The notes beneath the pieces were generated by a model. The model was not told where the DNA came from, searched no databases, and worked only from the letters and a program-made list of their open reading frames with translations. DNA of 64,000 bases from Gemmata sp051859125 (GTDB taxonomy: Bacteria > Planctomycetota > Planctomycetia > Gemmatales > Gemmataceae): the NCBI RefSeq assembly GCF_051859125.1, contig NZ_JBHYGG010000223.1, positions 1-64,000 of the forward strand, in the 5' to 3' direction. A program made the position numbers and the translations under genes. Each line of letters opens with the position of its first letter. Position 1 is the first letter of the stretch. Positions 34,307 to 43,046 of this stretch are shown one piece after another.

Positions 34307-37291
34307 TCACCGCCGCGGCGGGCCGCCCGCGGGGACGACCTCGTTGAACGCCCCGCGGTACCCGGCCCTCGCGGCCCCCGCGTCGTCGCCCGGGGCCGCC
34401 GGGGCGGGGACCATCGGCTCGATCTTCACGTCGTCGAACAGAGCCGTGCCCACGCCCGTCAGCGCCAGCGTCACCGCGATCTGCCCGCTCGCCGGCACCC
34501 TGCGGTACAGGTGGTACTGCTTCCACCGGGGCTGGACCGAGAGCCGCACGCCGAGCGGCTCGCCGCCCGCGTCGTCGTAGAACAGCGCCCCGTCGGCCGA
34601 GCCGGAGATCTCCTCGGGCACCTTGATCCAGGCGCTGACCCGCACGAGCGTCCCCGGCGGGAGCTTCACCGGCGGACTGTCCACGGCGAGGAACGTGCGC
34701 TCCAGGGGGGCCTGGCTGATGTCCGCGGGCTTGCCGTCCCTGGCGATCTCGCCGCGGTGCCGCACGTCGAGCCGCAACAGGCTCTGGCCCAGCTCGGGCA
34801 CCGGGGCCGCGTACCCGGTGTCGGGGCTGACGACCTCGCGGCCCGGGGCGAACGGCCCCCGCACCGGCACCGGCGGCTTCTTCGGGTCCGGCTTGGCGAC
34901 GTGCTTCTCGGACGGCACGACCCCGGCCGCGACGTTCACCCGGTCGAGGGTGCCGAACCGGGCGGTCCACCCGGGCAGCGCGTCCACCCGCACCCCCGCG
35001 TTGGGCACCTTGCCGGCGAACTCGAACCCGCCGTGCGGCAGCGCGTTCGCGCCCGGCTGCGTCTTCTGGATCTCCTTGAACAGCTCCCAGTGCTTGGGCA
35101 GGCTGAAGAAGCTCACCGCGTAGGGGCTGGCGGTCGGGGTGTCGAGCGTGGCGACGGCCTGCTGCCAGTGGTCCCGCATGACGACCCGGAGCGGCCGCAG
35201 CGCCCGGACCGCGTCCTGATACGCCTTGTCGTACAGCTCGGCGGCGAACTGCCGGCGGGCCTCCTCGTGGAACCGCGTGGACTGCTGGAACAGGGTGTCG
35301 GCGGCCTTCACGTTCACGCCCATCGCGACCAGCTTCGCGTGGACGGTCGCGACCTTCTCGTACTCGACCGCGGCCATGTCGAGCGCCCACTTGGCCGACA
35401 GGCGGCCGTACTTGCGGGTGTAGTCCTGCCACCACGCGACGAGCCCGGGCCGGTCGCTGGTGAACACGATCGGGCACACGAGGTCGAACTCGGGGATCGT
35501 GAGCTGCGTCCCGCCGGGCACCTTCGTGGTCTGGTGCGACAGGCACTCGACGCCGGCGGGGGAGATCCGCCACGGGTCGGCCCCGTCGTGGACGAGCGGG
35601 ACCACGACCGTGAGCGCGGCGCTGGCCCCCTGGTCCGGGACGAACTGCGTGCCGGGGCCGAACCAGATCGGGAGCAGCACGGCCCCCCGCTCGCCCCGCA
35701 TGAGCGCGGCCTTCACGTTCGGGTTGTTCGTGTCGAGCCACTGGGTCCGCTCGCGGGCCGCGAGGACGACCGGGCTGAGCATGTCGATCTCGGCGTTGAG
35801 CAGCGCCATCCCCTGGAGCCGGTCCCGGCCCTGGTGCGAGTCGGCCAGGAACCGGTCGGACCAGAACCCGATCCCGCGGCACCCGCACGCCAGCGCGATG
35901 TACGCCATCACCCGCACCTGCTCGGGGTGCGGCCCGATCGGCTCGGTGAACGGGTCGCCGGGCTTCTGCCCCAGGACCTGCGTGACGTACCAGTCCGGGA
36001 GGTGGTTCTGCACCCAGGTCCAGTACGTGGCCCGGTCCGCGGTGAGCGACTTCCGCTGCGCGAGCCAGTCGCGGTACTTCACGAGGTCCAGGTTCGTGAA
36101 CAGCGGCCACCGGTGCGCGCCGACCACGTCGAGGAAGTTCGAGTACCCCGAGAACCCGTCCCACACGTCGGCCCCTCGGGGCCGCCGCGGGTCGAGCCGG
36201 CGGATCAGGTCGGACGTGCGGAACACGCGGTCCGACTCCTCGCCGGTGCGGCCGCCGCCGAGGTCCCAGAACAGCACGTCGGTGCCCGCGAACTTCTGCA
36301 TCACCGGGCTGAACTCGTCGCCCCCGCGGTCCCGGTCGGCCGACACCCGGCCGTCGTCCTCGGGGCGGGCCGGCACGAGCGGCACCGTGGGCATCACGAG
36401 CCACCCCTCGCGGTTCGCCTCCTCGATCAGGGCGACGCTGGAGTCGGCCGGCAGCGCGAGCGAGTCGAACCCGGCCTGCCGCAGGACGTGCAGCGGGGTG
36501 CCGGTGTGGCGGATGGCGCGGAACAGGAACGGCTTGCCGTCCACGAAGATCTGGCCGCCGCGCTGCTCGACCTGCCGCCCGCGGCCCTGGGTCTCGCCGC
36601 GGGCGTTCTTGGTGATCGAGGCGGTCACGCCGGGCGTCGCCGCCGGCTTCGCCGGGGCCGTCACCGGGCCGATCTCGAGGTCGTCCACCCACACCTCGAC
36701 CGCGCCGGGGCCGGTGTACAGGTTCAGCACGAGCCGGTCGACGTACGCCCCGGTGGTGTTCACCGCCCGGCCGGTCTTGGCCTGGAGCACCGGCAGGTGC
36801 TTGCCGACGAGGTCGGGGACGTTGTCGAGGGTGAGCTTGTCCCACTGCCGCGACTTCTCGGACGTCTTCCCGACGATGAGCATGGTGAGCGCGGCCTGCG
36901 GGTTGGCCGGGTCCGGCTCCTTGGGGAACACGACCCGCGCCCGCAACTGCACCCCGGCCTTGGTGGACTTGACCCACACCCCGGCCGAGAGCACATCGCT
37001 GACGGGGGCCGGCGGGGTGTCGTAGTAGTAGTGGGCGAACGCGGCGTCGCCGGTGGCGGCCTCGAGCGTGAGCTTCAGGTGCTCGCTCGACGGCTGGCTC
37101 TTGAACGAGAGGGTGGAGACGTCGTGCTCGTTCTCGTCGACCTTCACGTTGGCGTCGCCGCGGACGAGGACGGTGTTGCGGCCGGCGAACCCGAGGCGGT
37201 GGATCTGCTCGGCGCGGAGCGCGGGCACGACGGCGAGGGCCGCGGCGAGGCAAACGACGGCGGTGACCGCGAGGGCGGTGGGGCGGCGCAT
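34307..37291 (-). CDS. Large exported protein, glycoside-hydrolase-like
   Basis: This 994-residue protein has a signal peptide (MRRPTALAVTAVVCLAAALA) and an N-terminal beta-sandwich (about residues 30-230) ending in AVEVWVDDLEIGPV, a typical carbohydrate-binding jelly-roll edge. The middle (about 260-650) has RAIRHTGTPLHVLRQAGFD, GFWSDRFLADSHQG and repeated short beta/alpha units suggesting a TIM barrel, and the end has another jelly-roll-like domain (DGALFYDDAGGEPLG, LFDDVKIEPMV). I cannot assign a family or catalytic acids. The upstream frame is open but codes poorly; ATG at 37291 starts the signal. It may act on polysaccharides. Confidence 0.75.
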   Translation of the reverse strand: MRRPTALAVTAVVCLAAALAVVPALRAEQIHRLGFAGRNTVLVRGDANVKVDENEHDVSTLSFKSQPSSEHLKLTLEAATGDAAFAHYYYDTPPAPVSDVLSAGVWVKSTKAGVQLRARVVFPKEPDPANPQAALTMLIVGKTSEKSRQWDKLTLDNVPDLVGKHLPVLQAKTGRAVNTTGAYVDRLVLNLYTGPGAVEVWVDDLEIGPVTAPAKPAATPGVTASITKNARGETQGRGRQVEQRGGQIFVDGKPFLFRAIRHTGTPLHVLRQAGFDSLALPADSSVALIEEANREGWLVMPTVPLVPARPEDDGRVSADRDRGGDEFSPVMQKFAGTDVLFWDLGGGRTGEESDRVFRTSDLIRRLDPRRPRGADVWDGFSGYSNFLDVVGAHRWPLFTNLDLVKYRDWLAQRKSLTADRATYWTWVQNHLPDWYVTQVLGQKPGDPFTEPIGPHPEQVRVMAYIALACGCRGIGFWSDRFLADSHQGRDRLQGMALLNAEIDMLSPVVLAARERTQWLDTNNPNVKAALMRGERGAVLLPIWFGPGTQFVPDQGASAALTVVVPLVHDGADPWRISPAGVECLSHQTTKVPGGTQLTIPEFDLVCPIVFTSDRPGLVAWWQDYTRKYGRLSAKWALDMAAVEYEKVATVHAKLVAMGVNVKAADTLFQQSTRFHEEARRQFAAELYDKAYQDAVRALRPLRVVMRDHWQQAVATLDTPTASPYAVSFFSLPKHWELFKEIQKTQPGANALPHGGFEFAGKVPNAGVRVDALPGWTARFGTLDRVNVAAGVVPSEKHVAKPDPKKPPVPVRGPFAPGREVVSPDTGYAAPVPELGQSLLRLDVRHRGEIARDGKPADISQAPLERTFLAVDSPPVKLPPGTLVRVSAWIKVPEEISGSADGALFYDDAGGEPLGVRLSVQPRWKQYHLYRRVPASGQIAVTLALTGVGTALFDDVKIEPMVPAPAAPGDDAGAARAGYRGAFNEVVPAGGPPRR

Positions 37292-37423
37292 GCGGGTCGG
37301 CTCCGGGTCCGAGTAGCTCGGGCACGCCGGGCTATAGCACCGCCCCGCGGGCGGCGGAAGGGCAACCGGGCGGGGTGACGCAGGGCGGGCGGTGAGTTGG
37401 GGGGAGTGGGCCAAGTGGGTCGG

Positions 37424-37915
37424 TCACGGTCGCAGCGTCGTGCGGCTGGCCGGTTCCCCGAGGCCGGTTACGGCGTCGGCCTCGGACAGCGGCAACCGCA
37501 CCCGCACGCCGTTGATGCCGACCTCGAACGGCCGCCCGCCGGGTATCAGGCCCACGCGGAGGCCGATCACGTCGCCGGCAGGTCCGTGGAACCGGAACAG
37601 GTCGAACCCGTTGCCCGCTCCGAGTTCGACGGCCACCTGCGGGCCGTTGAAGTGGCACAACTCCTTGCCGCCGAGGTCGCCGCCCGGGAGGTGGACGACC
37701 AACAGACAGGCCGCACCGCTGCCCGGTTCGCGGACCCACTGCCCGGTGTCGAACCGGACCCGCCCCGACTTACCCCGGCCGGCGAGTTCGACGCTGTTGG
37801 GGTACGCGAACACGACCGGCGGCCGCGGCCGGCACGCGGCGGCCCGGAGAGTCGCCTCGAGCAGCAGAGCGGCGCACAGGCACAGCACGACAAGAGCTTC
37901 GGGCACGACGGTCAC
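37424..37915 (-). CDS. Hypothetical exported or membrane protein
   Basis: This 163-residue protein starts with a hydrophobic stretch (ALVVLCLCAALLLEATL) that could be a signal or anchor, and continues as a Gly-rich beta-type domain (VRFDTGQWVREPGSG, FDLFRFHGPAGDVIGLRV). No family was recognised. The start is GTG at 37915, 11 bases after the stop of the upstream gene on the same strand; GTG at 37906 is also possible. The two probably share a transcript. Confidence 0.65.
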   Translation of the reverse strand: MTVVPEALVVLCLCAALLLEATLRAAACRPRPPVVFAYPNSVELAGRGKSGRVRFDTGQWVREPGSGAACLLVVHLPGGDLGGKELCHFNGPQVAVELGAGNGFDLFRFHGPAGDVIGLRVGLIPGGRPFEVGINGVRVRLPLSEADAVTGLGEPASRTTLRP

Positions 37916-37925
37916 TCGGTGAGCG

Positions 37926-38354
37926 TCACGGGTTTCGTGCCTCGTTCGCGGGCGGGTCGGTCATTAGCCCCCGCTGGATTTGAATGGCCGCGGGGCCGAC
38001 CATCACCACGAAGGCGGCCGGCAGGCAGCCCACGACCACCCACGCGGCCGCGAGCCCCGCTTGGAGGAACCACGCCACCTTGCTCGGTCCCGCCGCGTAC
38101 CGGTTCACCAGCAGGCAGCCGGCCACGTACAGCACGGCGCCCGCGAGCAACACCGCGGCGGTGCCCACGCACATCCGCACCCCCAGCGGGTCGCGCACCA
38201 ACAGGCTCACATAGTCCGGTTTGAGCAGCGCCAGCACTCCCACCAGCGGCGAGAGGAACAGCAGCGGCAGGCCGAGCACAACGGCCTGAGACTGCGTGAC
38301 GAACCACCTCGGCCCGTGAGCGCTGGGGGCGACTTTATCGTCGAGGTCGGGCAT
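37926..38354 (-). CDS. Small hypothetical membrane protein
   Basis: The 142-residue protein has three hydrophobic helices (AVVLGLPLLFLSPLVGVLAL, VGTAAVLLAGAVLYVAGCLL and AGLAAAWVVVGCLPAAFVVM) and a short soluble N-terminus (MPDLDDKVAPSAHGPRWF). ATG at 38354 follows GGAGACCTG, which sets the start; the longer frame upstream is not conserved in appearance. It is divergent from the kinase gene at 38501. Confidence 0.72.
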   Translation of the reverse strand: MPDLDDKVAPSAHGPRWFVTQSQAVVLGLPLLFLSPLVGVLALLKPDYVSLLVRDPLGVRMCVGTAAVLLAGAVLYVAGCLLVNRYAAGPSKVAWFLQAGLAAAWVVVGCLPAAFVVMVGPAAIQIQRGLMTDPPANEARNP

Positions 38355-38500
38355 CAGGTCTCCGTGCTGAAACCGAGCGGTCGCTCCCACCATAGCACAG
38401 ACGACCCACCTTCTCGTCGGACGTTTCTGCAACGCCCATCCCCGGGGGGCGGGGGGCGTGGTACAACTGAGCGTTCGAGCCGACACCGCGAGGGGCCGCC

Positions 38501-40573
38501 ATGTTCGCCGTTCTGGAGTGCGTCGCCGAGGCCGTCAAGAACAAGGGGTTCAAGGGGCTGTGCGAGTTCGTGCCCGGGGGCGGGTACGTCCTCGACATCG
38601 CCGCCGACGCCTACCGCATCATCCGCGAGCGGCAGAAGGACGCCGCCATCAAGGAGGAACTCGCCCGCATCGCCGCCGCGACGACCGAGGAGGCCCGCCG
38701 GGCCGCCGAGGAGGTCGCCCGGAGGGTCGCGGGCCAGGCCCGGCCCGAGGAGCGGCTCGCGCTGGAGCTGTACCTCACGCAGATCCCCGGCGCGATCCGG
38801 CAGTCGCTCAAGCGCGCCGACGACCCGTCGGGGAAGTCGGTCCCGGCCGACTTCGCGCTCAGCGGCCCGCACGACCTCGCGCGGCTCCTGCCGCCGCGCG
38901 CCCCGCACTTCCGCCCCGGGGCCGACCTCCCGCACCGGCCGGGGTGGACGCTCGACGAACTCCTCGGGGCCGGCGGGTTCGGGGAGGTGTGGCTCGCCCG
39001 GCACTCGTTCATCCCGAACCCGCGGGCCGTGAAGTTCTGCACCGACCCGCTCGTCCGCACCAAGCTCACGTCGCACGAGGGCAAGGTCATCGCGCGTGTG
39101 ATGGGGCAGGGGCACCACCCGAACGTGGTGCCGCTCATCGACGCGGTCCTCGACGGCGAGACCCCGTGGCTCATGTACGAGTACGTCGGCGGCGGTTGCC
39201 TCACCGACCTGATCCACCGGTGGCAAGCGCTCCCGGCGGCGGAGCGCGAGGCGGTCGCGGTCGCCGCGCTGCACCAACTTGCGGCCGCCGTCGGCACGTT
39301 CCACCGGCTCGCGCCCCCGATCGTTCACCGCGACCTGAAGCCGGCGAACGTTTTGGTGGCAGGAGTCAGGGATCAGGAGTCCGGAGTCAGCAAGACCGGG
39401 CCGGTAGCCGCTTCCCCGACTCCTGCCTCCCGACTCCCGACTCCTGAACTGAAGATCACCGACTTCGGCATCGGCGGCGTCGCGGTCGATTACCTGCAGC
39501 AGCAGGGCCCGGCCGGGGTGTCGATGATGTCGATGATGAGCGGCTACCTGGAGACGTCGCTCCGCGGGTCGTACACGCCGCTGTACGCCTCGCCGCAGCA
39601 GCGGACCGGGGCCGCCCCCGACCCCCGCGACGACGTCCACGCACTGGGCGTCATCGGGTTCCACATGATGACCGGCCGGCTCACGGACTCGCCCGGGATC
39701 GACGCGGCCGAGGACCTGACCGACATCGGCGCGAGCACCGGGTTCATCGCGCTCATTACGAAGTGCGTCGCGAGCAAGCCCGAGCGCCGGCCGAAGGACG
39801 GGGCGGAGGTCGCCGAGCGGCTCGCGGAGCTGAAGGCCGGCCGGGCGACCGCCGAGACGAAGAAGCCGACCGAGACCGTGAAGCCCGCGGTGCCGACCCA
39901 GACGCAATCGCAGTCACAGGGGGGCGGGTTCTGGCAGAAGCAAGTGGCCGCGGTTCCGGCCGCGAAGGCGACGCCCGCGGGCGGCACGTCGAAGCTCGCG
40001 GTCGCCCCGCTCGTTGAAGCGCCGGCCGCCCCCGTGACGCCGGTGGTCCTGTCGCCGACGAAGTGGCTCGTGTCGGTCCGCGGGATCTGGTTCACCCGCC
40101 CGGCCGAGAGCGCCGATGCATCGTGGACCCCGAGCAGCGTGCGGCTCCCGGGCGAGGTCACCGCGAAGCCCGGCGAGGCGTACCGTCTGGTGCTGAACCC
40201 CGACACAACGACCGACGCCGAACTCGCGAAGCTGCGGACGCTGTCCGGGCTGCCGGGACTGGAAGCGATCGACCTGTCGGGGTGCCGGCAGGTGACGGAC
40301 GCGGGGCTGATGCACCTCGCGCAGCTCCGCGGGATCAAGGCCGTGGGGCTCGCCGACACGCAGGTGACGGACTCGGGCCTGACGCTGCTGCTGACGCGGT
40401 TCCCGGACCTGGAAGCGGTCGGCCTGGCGGGCGCGGAGAGGCTGACGCAAACGGTGATCCCGTACCTCACGCGGCTCCGCAAACTCAAGGCGCTGTCGCT
40501 GCCGCCGCGGGCCGACTCGGTGGACGTCCGCGTCGAGTTCGCGAAGCGCCGCCCGGCGTGTAAACTGGCGTGA
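38501..40573 (+). CDS. Ser/Thr kinase with helical N-terminus and LRR C-terminus; repeat inserted in kinase core
   Basis: This 690-residue protein has a helical N-terminal domain (about residues 1-130: MFAVLECVAEAVKNKGFKGL, then Ala/Glu/Arg-rich helices), a kinase domain from about 148 (GAGGFGEVWLARH, AVKF lysine, HRDLKPAN at 276-283, DFG at 321) and leucine-rich repeats near the end. In normal kinases HRD-N and DFG are about 13 residues apart; here they are 38, because a GAGTC-type repeat element is translated between them. No membrane helix is evident, so it is probably cytosolic. The N-terminal domain, shared by other planctomycete kinases as I recall, may bind other proteins. Confidence 0.9.
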   Translation: MFAVLECVAEAVKNKGFKGLCEFVPGGGYVLDIAADAYRIIRERQKDAAIKEELARIAAATTEEARRAAEEVARRVAGQARPEERLALELYLTQIPGAIRQSLKRADDPSGKSVPADFALSGPHDLARLLPPRAPHFRPGADLPHRPGWTLDELLGAGGFGEVWLARHSFIPNPRAVKFCTDPLVRTKLTSHEGKVIARVMGQGHHPNVVPLIDAVLDGETPWLMYEYVGGGCLTDLIHRWQALPAAEREAVAVAALHQLAAAVGTFHRLAPPIVHRDLKPANVLVAGVRDQESGVSKTGPVAASPTPASRLPTPELKITDFGIGGVAVDYLQQQGPAGVSMMSMMSGYLETSLRGSYTPLYASPQQRTGAAPDPRDDVHALGVIGFHMMTGRLTDSPGIDAAEDLTDIGASTGFIALITKCVASKPERRPKDGAEVAERLAELKAGRATAETKKPTETVKPAVPTQTQSQSQGGGFWQKQVAAVPAAKATPAGGTSKLAVAPLVEAPAAPVTPVVLSPTKWLVSVRGIWFTRPAESADASWTPSSVRLPGEVTAKPGEAYRLVLNPDTTTDAELAKLRTLSGLPGLEAIDLSGCRQVTDAGLMHLAQLRGIKAVGLADTQVTDSGLTLLLTRFPDLEAVGLAGAERLTQTVIPYLTRLRKLKALSLPPRADSVDVRVEFAKRRPACKLA
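39361..39448. repeat. Imperfect inverted repeat within a kinase gene
   Basis: AGGAGTCAGGGATCAGGAGT at 39361 begins an arm partly reversed by CGACTCCTGCCTCCCGACTC near 39417-39448. It is in frame and adds about 25 residues between the HRD and DFG motifs of the kinase at 38501. Confidence 0.75.
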
Positions 40574-40642
40574 ACGATCCGCATCCTCGGCGTCCTGGCC
40601 TTCATGATCGGCCCCGTGCCGCAGCCCGCAGCAGCGTGATGG

Positions 40643-42013
40643 TCACCCCCGCGGGTACGGGACGGTGATGGTGCGGTCGGTGCCGGGGTTGAGCAGCACC
40701 ACCGAGGAGCCGTCGGGCCACGTCACCTGGACCCGCTCGGCGCGGCCGCCGGGGCCGAACCCGAAGTGCGCCACCGGTTCCATCTGGCACAGGTACCCGC
40801 TGCCCCCGCACACGCCCTTCACCCGCACCCGCCCCCCGGCCTCGGCCCGCACGACCGCCCCGCGGGCCGGCGCGCCGAACCGCGTCAGCGGTCGCACCCG
40901 CAGCCACCCGTTCCCCTCCGCAGCGCGCGCCTTGTACAGCCCGAGCGGCTGCGCCCCCCGCTCGCCGCGCGACACCAACAGTTCGAGCACGCCGTCGGAG
41001 TCGATGTCGCACACCGCCGCGCCGGTGCCGAACCCCTCGGGGTCGAGCGCGTCGCCGGGGTCGAGCATCGTGAACCCGTCGGCGGCGCGGAACAGGCGGT
41101 TCGCCTCGCCGACGTTGTTGAAGAACAACTCGTCGTGCCCGTCGTTGTCGAAGTCGGCGGCGATCACCGTCCGCACCGGTGACGGGAACGCCAGCGCCGG
41201 CGACGCCCGGTCCTTCCACGCGACGTGCCCGTCGCGGCGGACCATCGCCCGGTGCGGCCCGTCCCAGTTCCCCCAGCACAGGCCGAACTCGCCGTCGCCG
41301 GGGTCGAACGCCGTCAGCCCGCGGCCGTGCTCCTCGTGGTCGGTCAGGCCGTACTCGGCGGCGCACTCGGCGAACGTGCCGTCGCCCGTGTTGCGGAACG
41401 CGAAGTTCGGCCCGTTCTCGTTCGCGCAGATGACGTCGGGGTAGTCGGAGAACACGGGGAGGGTGAGGACGCCGCGGCCGGCGGCGGTGTGCGCCAGGTC
41501 CAGGGGCGGGGCGAGGTCGGTCAGCGCGCCGCCGGGGCCGGTCTCGTACAGCCGCATCGGGCGGCCGTGGCTGGCGACGAAGAACCCGTACCGCCCGACC
41601 CCGCGGCGGTCGATCGCGGCCACGCTCCGGCCCGCGGAGAGGTTGCGGGCGCCGCGGTTCGCGGGGTGCGAGAACAGGTCCTCCCAGCGGCCGTCGGGCT
41701 GCGGGTCGAACAGCCGGTCGGCGGCCTGCTTCACCCCCGAGAACGTGTCGGTGTTGAGGACGTAGAGTTCCTCGCGGCCGTCGCCGTCGATGTCGCCGGC
41801 GGCGAGGCCGACGGCCTGGCGCGCGGCGTCGGCGAGGTCGGGCGGGGCGGAGTCGCGGAGCGCGCCGTTGGCCCACCGCAGCACCCGGTTCGGGCCGCCG
41901 TACCCGGCGACGATGAACTCGAACCGCCCGTCGCCGTCGAGGTCGGCGACGGCCACGCCGGAGTGGAGGGCCGGGGGGTTGTGCCCGATGAGGGGCGAGA
42001 CGTCGCGGAACAT
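40643..42013 (-). CDS. CRTAC1/FG-GAP repeat protein with ASPIC/UnbV-like C-terminus
   Basis: This 456-residue protein is built of FG-GAP (VCBS) beta-propeller repeats: HSGVAVADLDGDGRFEFIVA, GLAAGDIDGDGREELYV, IAADFDNDGHDELFFNNVG and VCDIDSDGVLELLVSRG carry the DxDGDGxxE calcium-binding loops. The C-terminal ERVQVTWPDGSSVVLLNPG is the ASPIC/UnbV element, as in CRTAC1-like proteins. No clear signal peptide is present. ATG at 42013 is preceded by GAAGGG; a GTG two codons earlier is possible. Confidence 0.9.
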   Translation of the reverse strand: MFRDVSPLIGHNPPALHSGVAVADLDGDGRFEFIVAGYGGPNRVLRWANGALRDSAPPDLADAARQAVGLAAGDIDGDGREELYVLNTDTFSGVKQAADRLFDPQPDGRWEDLFSHPANRGARNLSAGRSVAAIDRRGVGRYGFFVASHGRPMRLYETGPGGALTDLAPPLDLAHTAAGRGVLTLPVFSDYPDVICANENGPNFAFRNTGDGTFAECAAEYGLTDHEEHGRGLTAFDPGDGEFGLCWGNWDGPHRAMVRRDGHVAWKDRASPALAFPSPVRTVIAADFDNDGHDELFFNNVGEANRLFRAADGFTMLDPGDALDPEGFGTGAAVCDIDSDGVLELLVSRGERGAQPLGLYKARAAEGNGWLRVRPLTRFGAPARGAVVRAEAGGRVRVKGVCGGSGYLCQMEPVAHFGFGPGGRAERVQVTWPDGSSVVLLNPGTDRTITVPYPRG

Positions 42014-42029
42014 GGGCACCCTTCGGGAA

Positions 42030-42111
42030 CGTCAAAATCCGAAGCACGAAATGCGAAAGGGGGACAGAACCGGCGCTGTCTCCCTTTCGGATTTCGTGCT
42101 TCGGATTTCGT
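42030..42111. repeat. Inverted-repeat element, GAAATCCGAA type
   Basis: ATCCGAAGCACGAAATGCGA near 42034 is reversed with two mismatches (about 31 bases) by CTGTCTCCCTTTCGGATTTC onward. It fills the gap between the lipoprotein gene and the CRTAC1-like gene. The same AAATCCGAA word is translated in the PSD1 gene at 25895. Confidence 0.8.
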
Positions 42112-42129
42112 GCTTCCGCCGCAGGCGGC

Positions 42130-42603
42130 TCAGCGGTTGAACGCCAGGCTCGCGTGCGGCCGGCGGCCGGCCTCGATGCTCGCGACCGTGACGGCCGCCG
42201 ACGCCTTCACCCCGGGGCGGGCGTAGTAGACCAGCGTGCGGCCCGTGTCGATCCCCTCGGGGAGGCGGTGGCTCGGGCCGATCAGGTGGCCGGCGGCCTC
42301 GTTCGGGAGTTGCACCATCCACTGGTCGCGGCCGGGCAGGTCGTAGAGGCCCAGGGTGCGCTTCTCGGGGTCGTAGTCGAGGCGGTCGAGGTCCGGGGCG
42401 GGGAGCTTCTCGCGGCTCGTGAGCCACGCGGGGTCGTTGGCCCCGAGGGGCGCTGCCGCGGTCGGTTGCGGGCCGTGCGGGGCCGGCGGGGGCGAGGGCG
42501 TTCCACAGCCGAACACGCCCAGAACGAGCGCCCCCGCGACGCCGGCCCGCAGGGCCGGTGCGCGTGTGGGCCGCTCGGCCCCGGTTGTCCGTAACGCTGT
42601 CAT
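42130..42603 (-). CDS. Hypothetical lipoprotein
   Basis: This 157-residue protein has a lipobox LGVFGC with the lipidation cysteine at residue 33, after a hydrophobic stretch, followed by a Pro/Ala spacer and a beta-rich domain (WMVQLPNEAAGHLIGP, TLVYYARPGVKASAAVTVAS). The N-terminal region before the hydrophobic stretch is long for a lipoprotein signal; a later start is possible. The function is unknown. The gene lies between two repeat-bearing gaps, upstream of the CRTAC1-like gene. Confidence 0.78.
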   Translation of the reverse strand: MTALRTTGAERPTRAPALRAGVAGALVLGVFGCGTPSPPPAPHGPQPTAAAPLGANDPAWLTSREKLPAPDLDRLDYDPEKRTLGLYDLPGRDQWMVQLPNEAAGHLIGPSHRLPEGIDTGRTLVYYARPGVKASAAVTVASIEAGRRPHASLAFNR

Positions 42604-42740
42604 GGCGACCCTCCTGAGTGCCGTGGGAATGCGGCCGCGCCCCGGCGGCGCGGTCGTGCGCTACGGGAATCGTAGCATCGGGACGGGCCGGGGGAAAGTT
42701 GGACCCGGGGGAACGCCGGGATTTCGGGCGGTGCGGCGGG

Positions 42741-42929
42741 TCACTCGCGGTACCCGATGAGCCCGAGCGTGAACGCCGTCAGGCCCGCGAGTCCGGCGTA
42801 CATGGGGGCGATCCGCTGTTCCGTGAACGGGATCTGTACCAGCGCCGCCCCCGACATCAAGTAGTACCCGCCCCACAAGAGGATGATCCCACCGACGACA
42901 ATCATGAGCATCGCAAGGAAGCGCTTCAT
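42741..42929 (-). CDS. Small two-helix membrane protein
   Basis: This 62-residue protein has two hydrophobic helices (MLMIVVGGIILLWGGYYLM and MYAGLAGLTAFTLGLIG) joined by a short polar loop (QIPFTEQRIAP). Codon use is normal and the ATG is plausible. No family was recognised. Confidence 0.7.
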   Translation of the reverse strand: MKRFLAMLMIVVGGIILLWGGYYLMSGAALVQIPFTEQRIAPMYAGLAGLTAFTLGLIGYRE

Positions 42930-43046
42930 GGTCCGTTGCTCGCTTGGCCGCGGAGAGGCTCAACTTAGTTCATAGCTCATCCGGGCGGGGTGTGGGGCCG
43001 GGGCCGCAATTTTCGCCCCCGGTCCGGAACCCGCGGTCCCGCGCAA

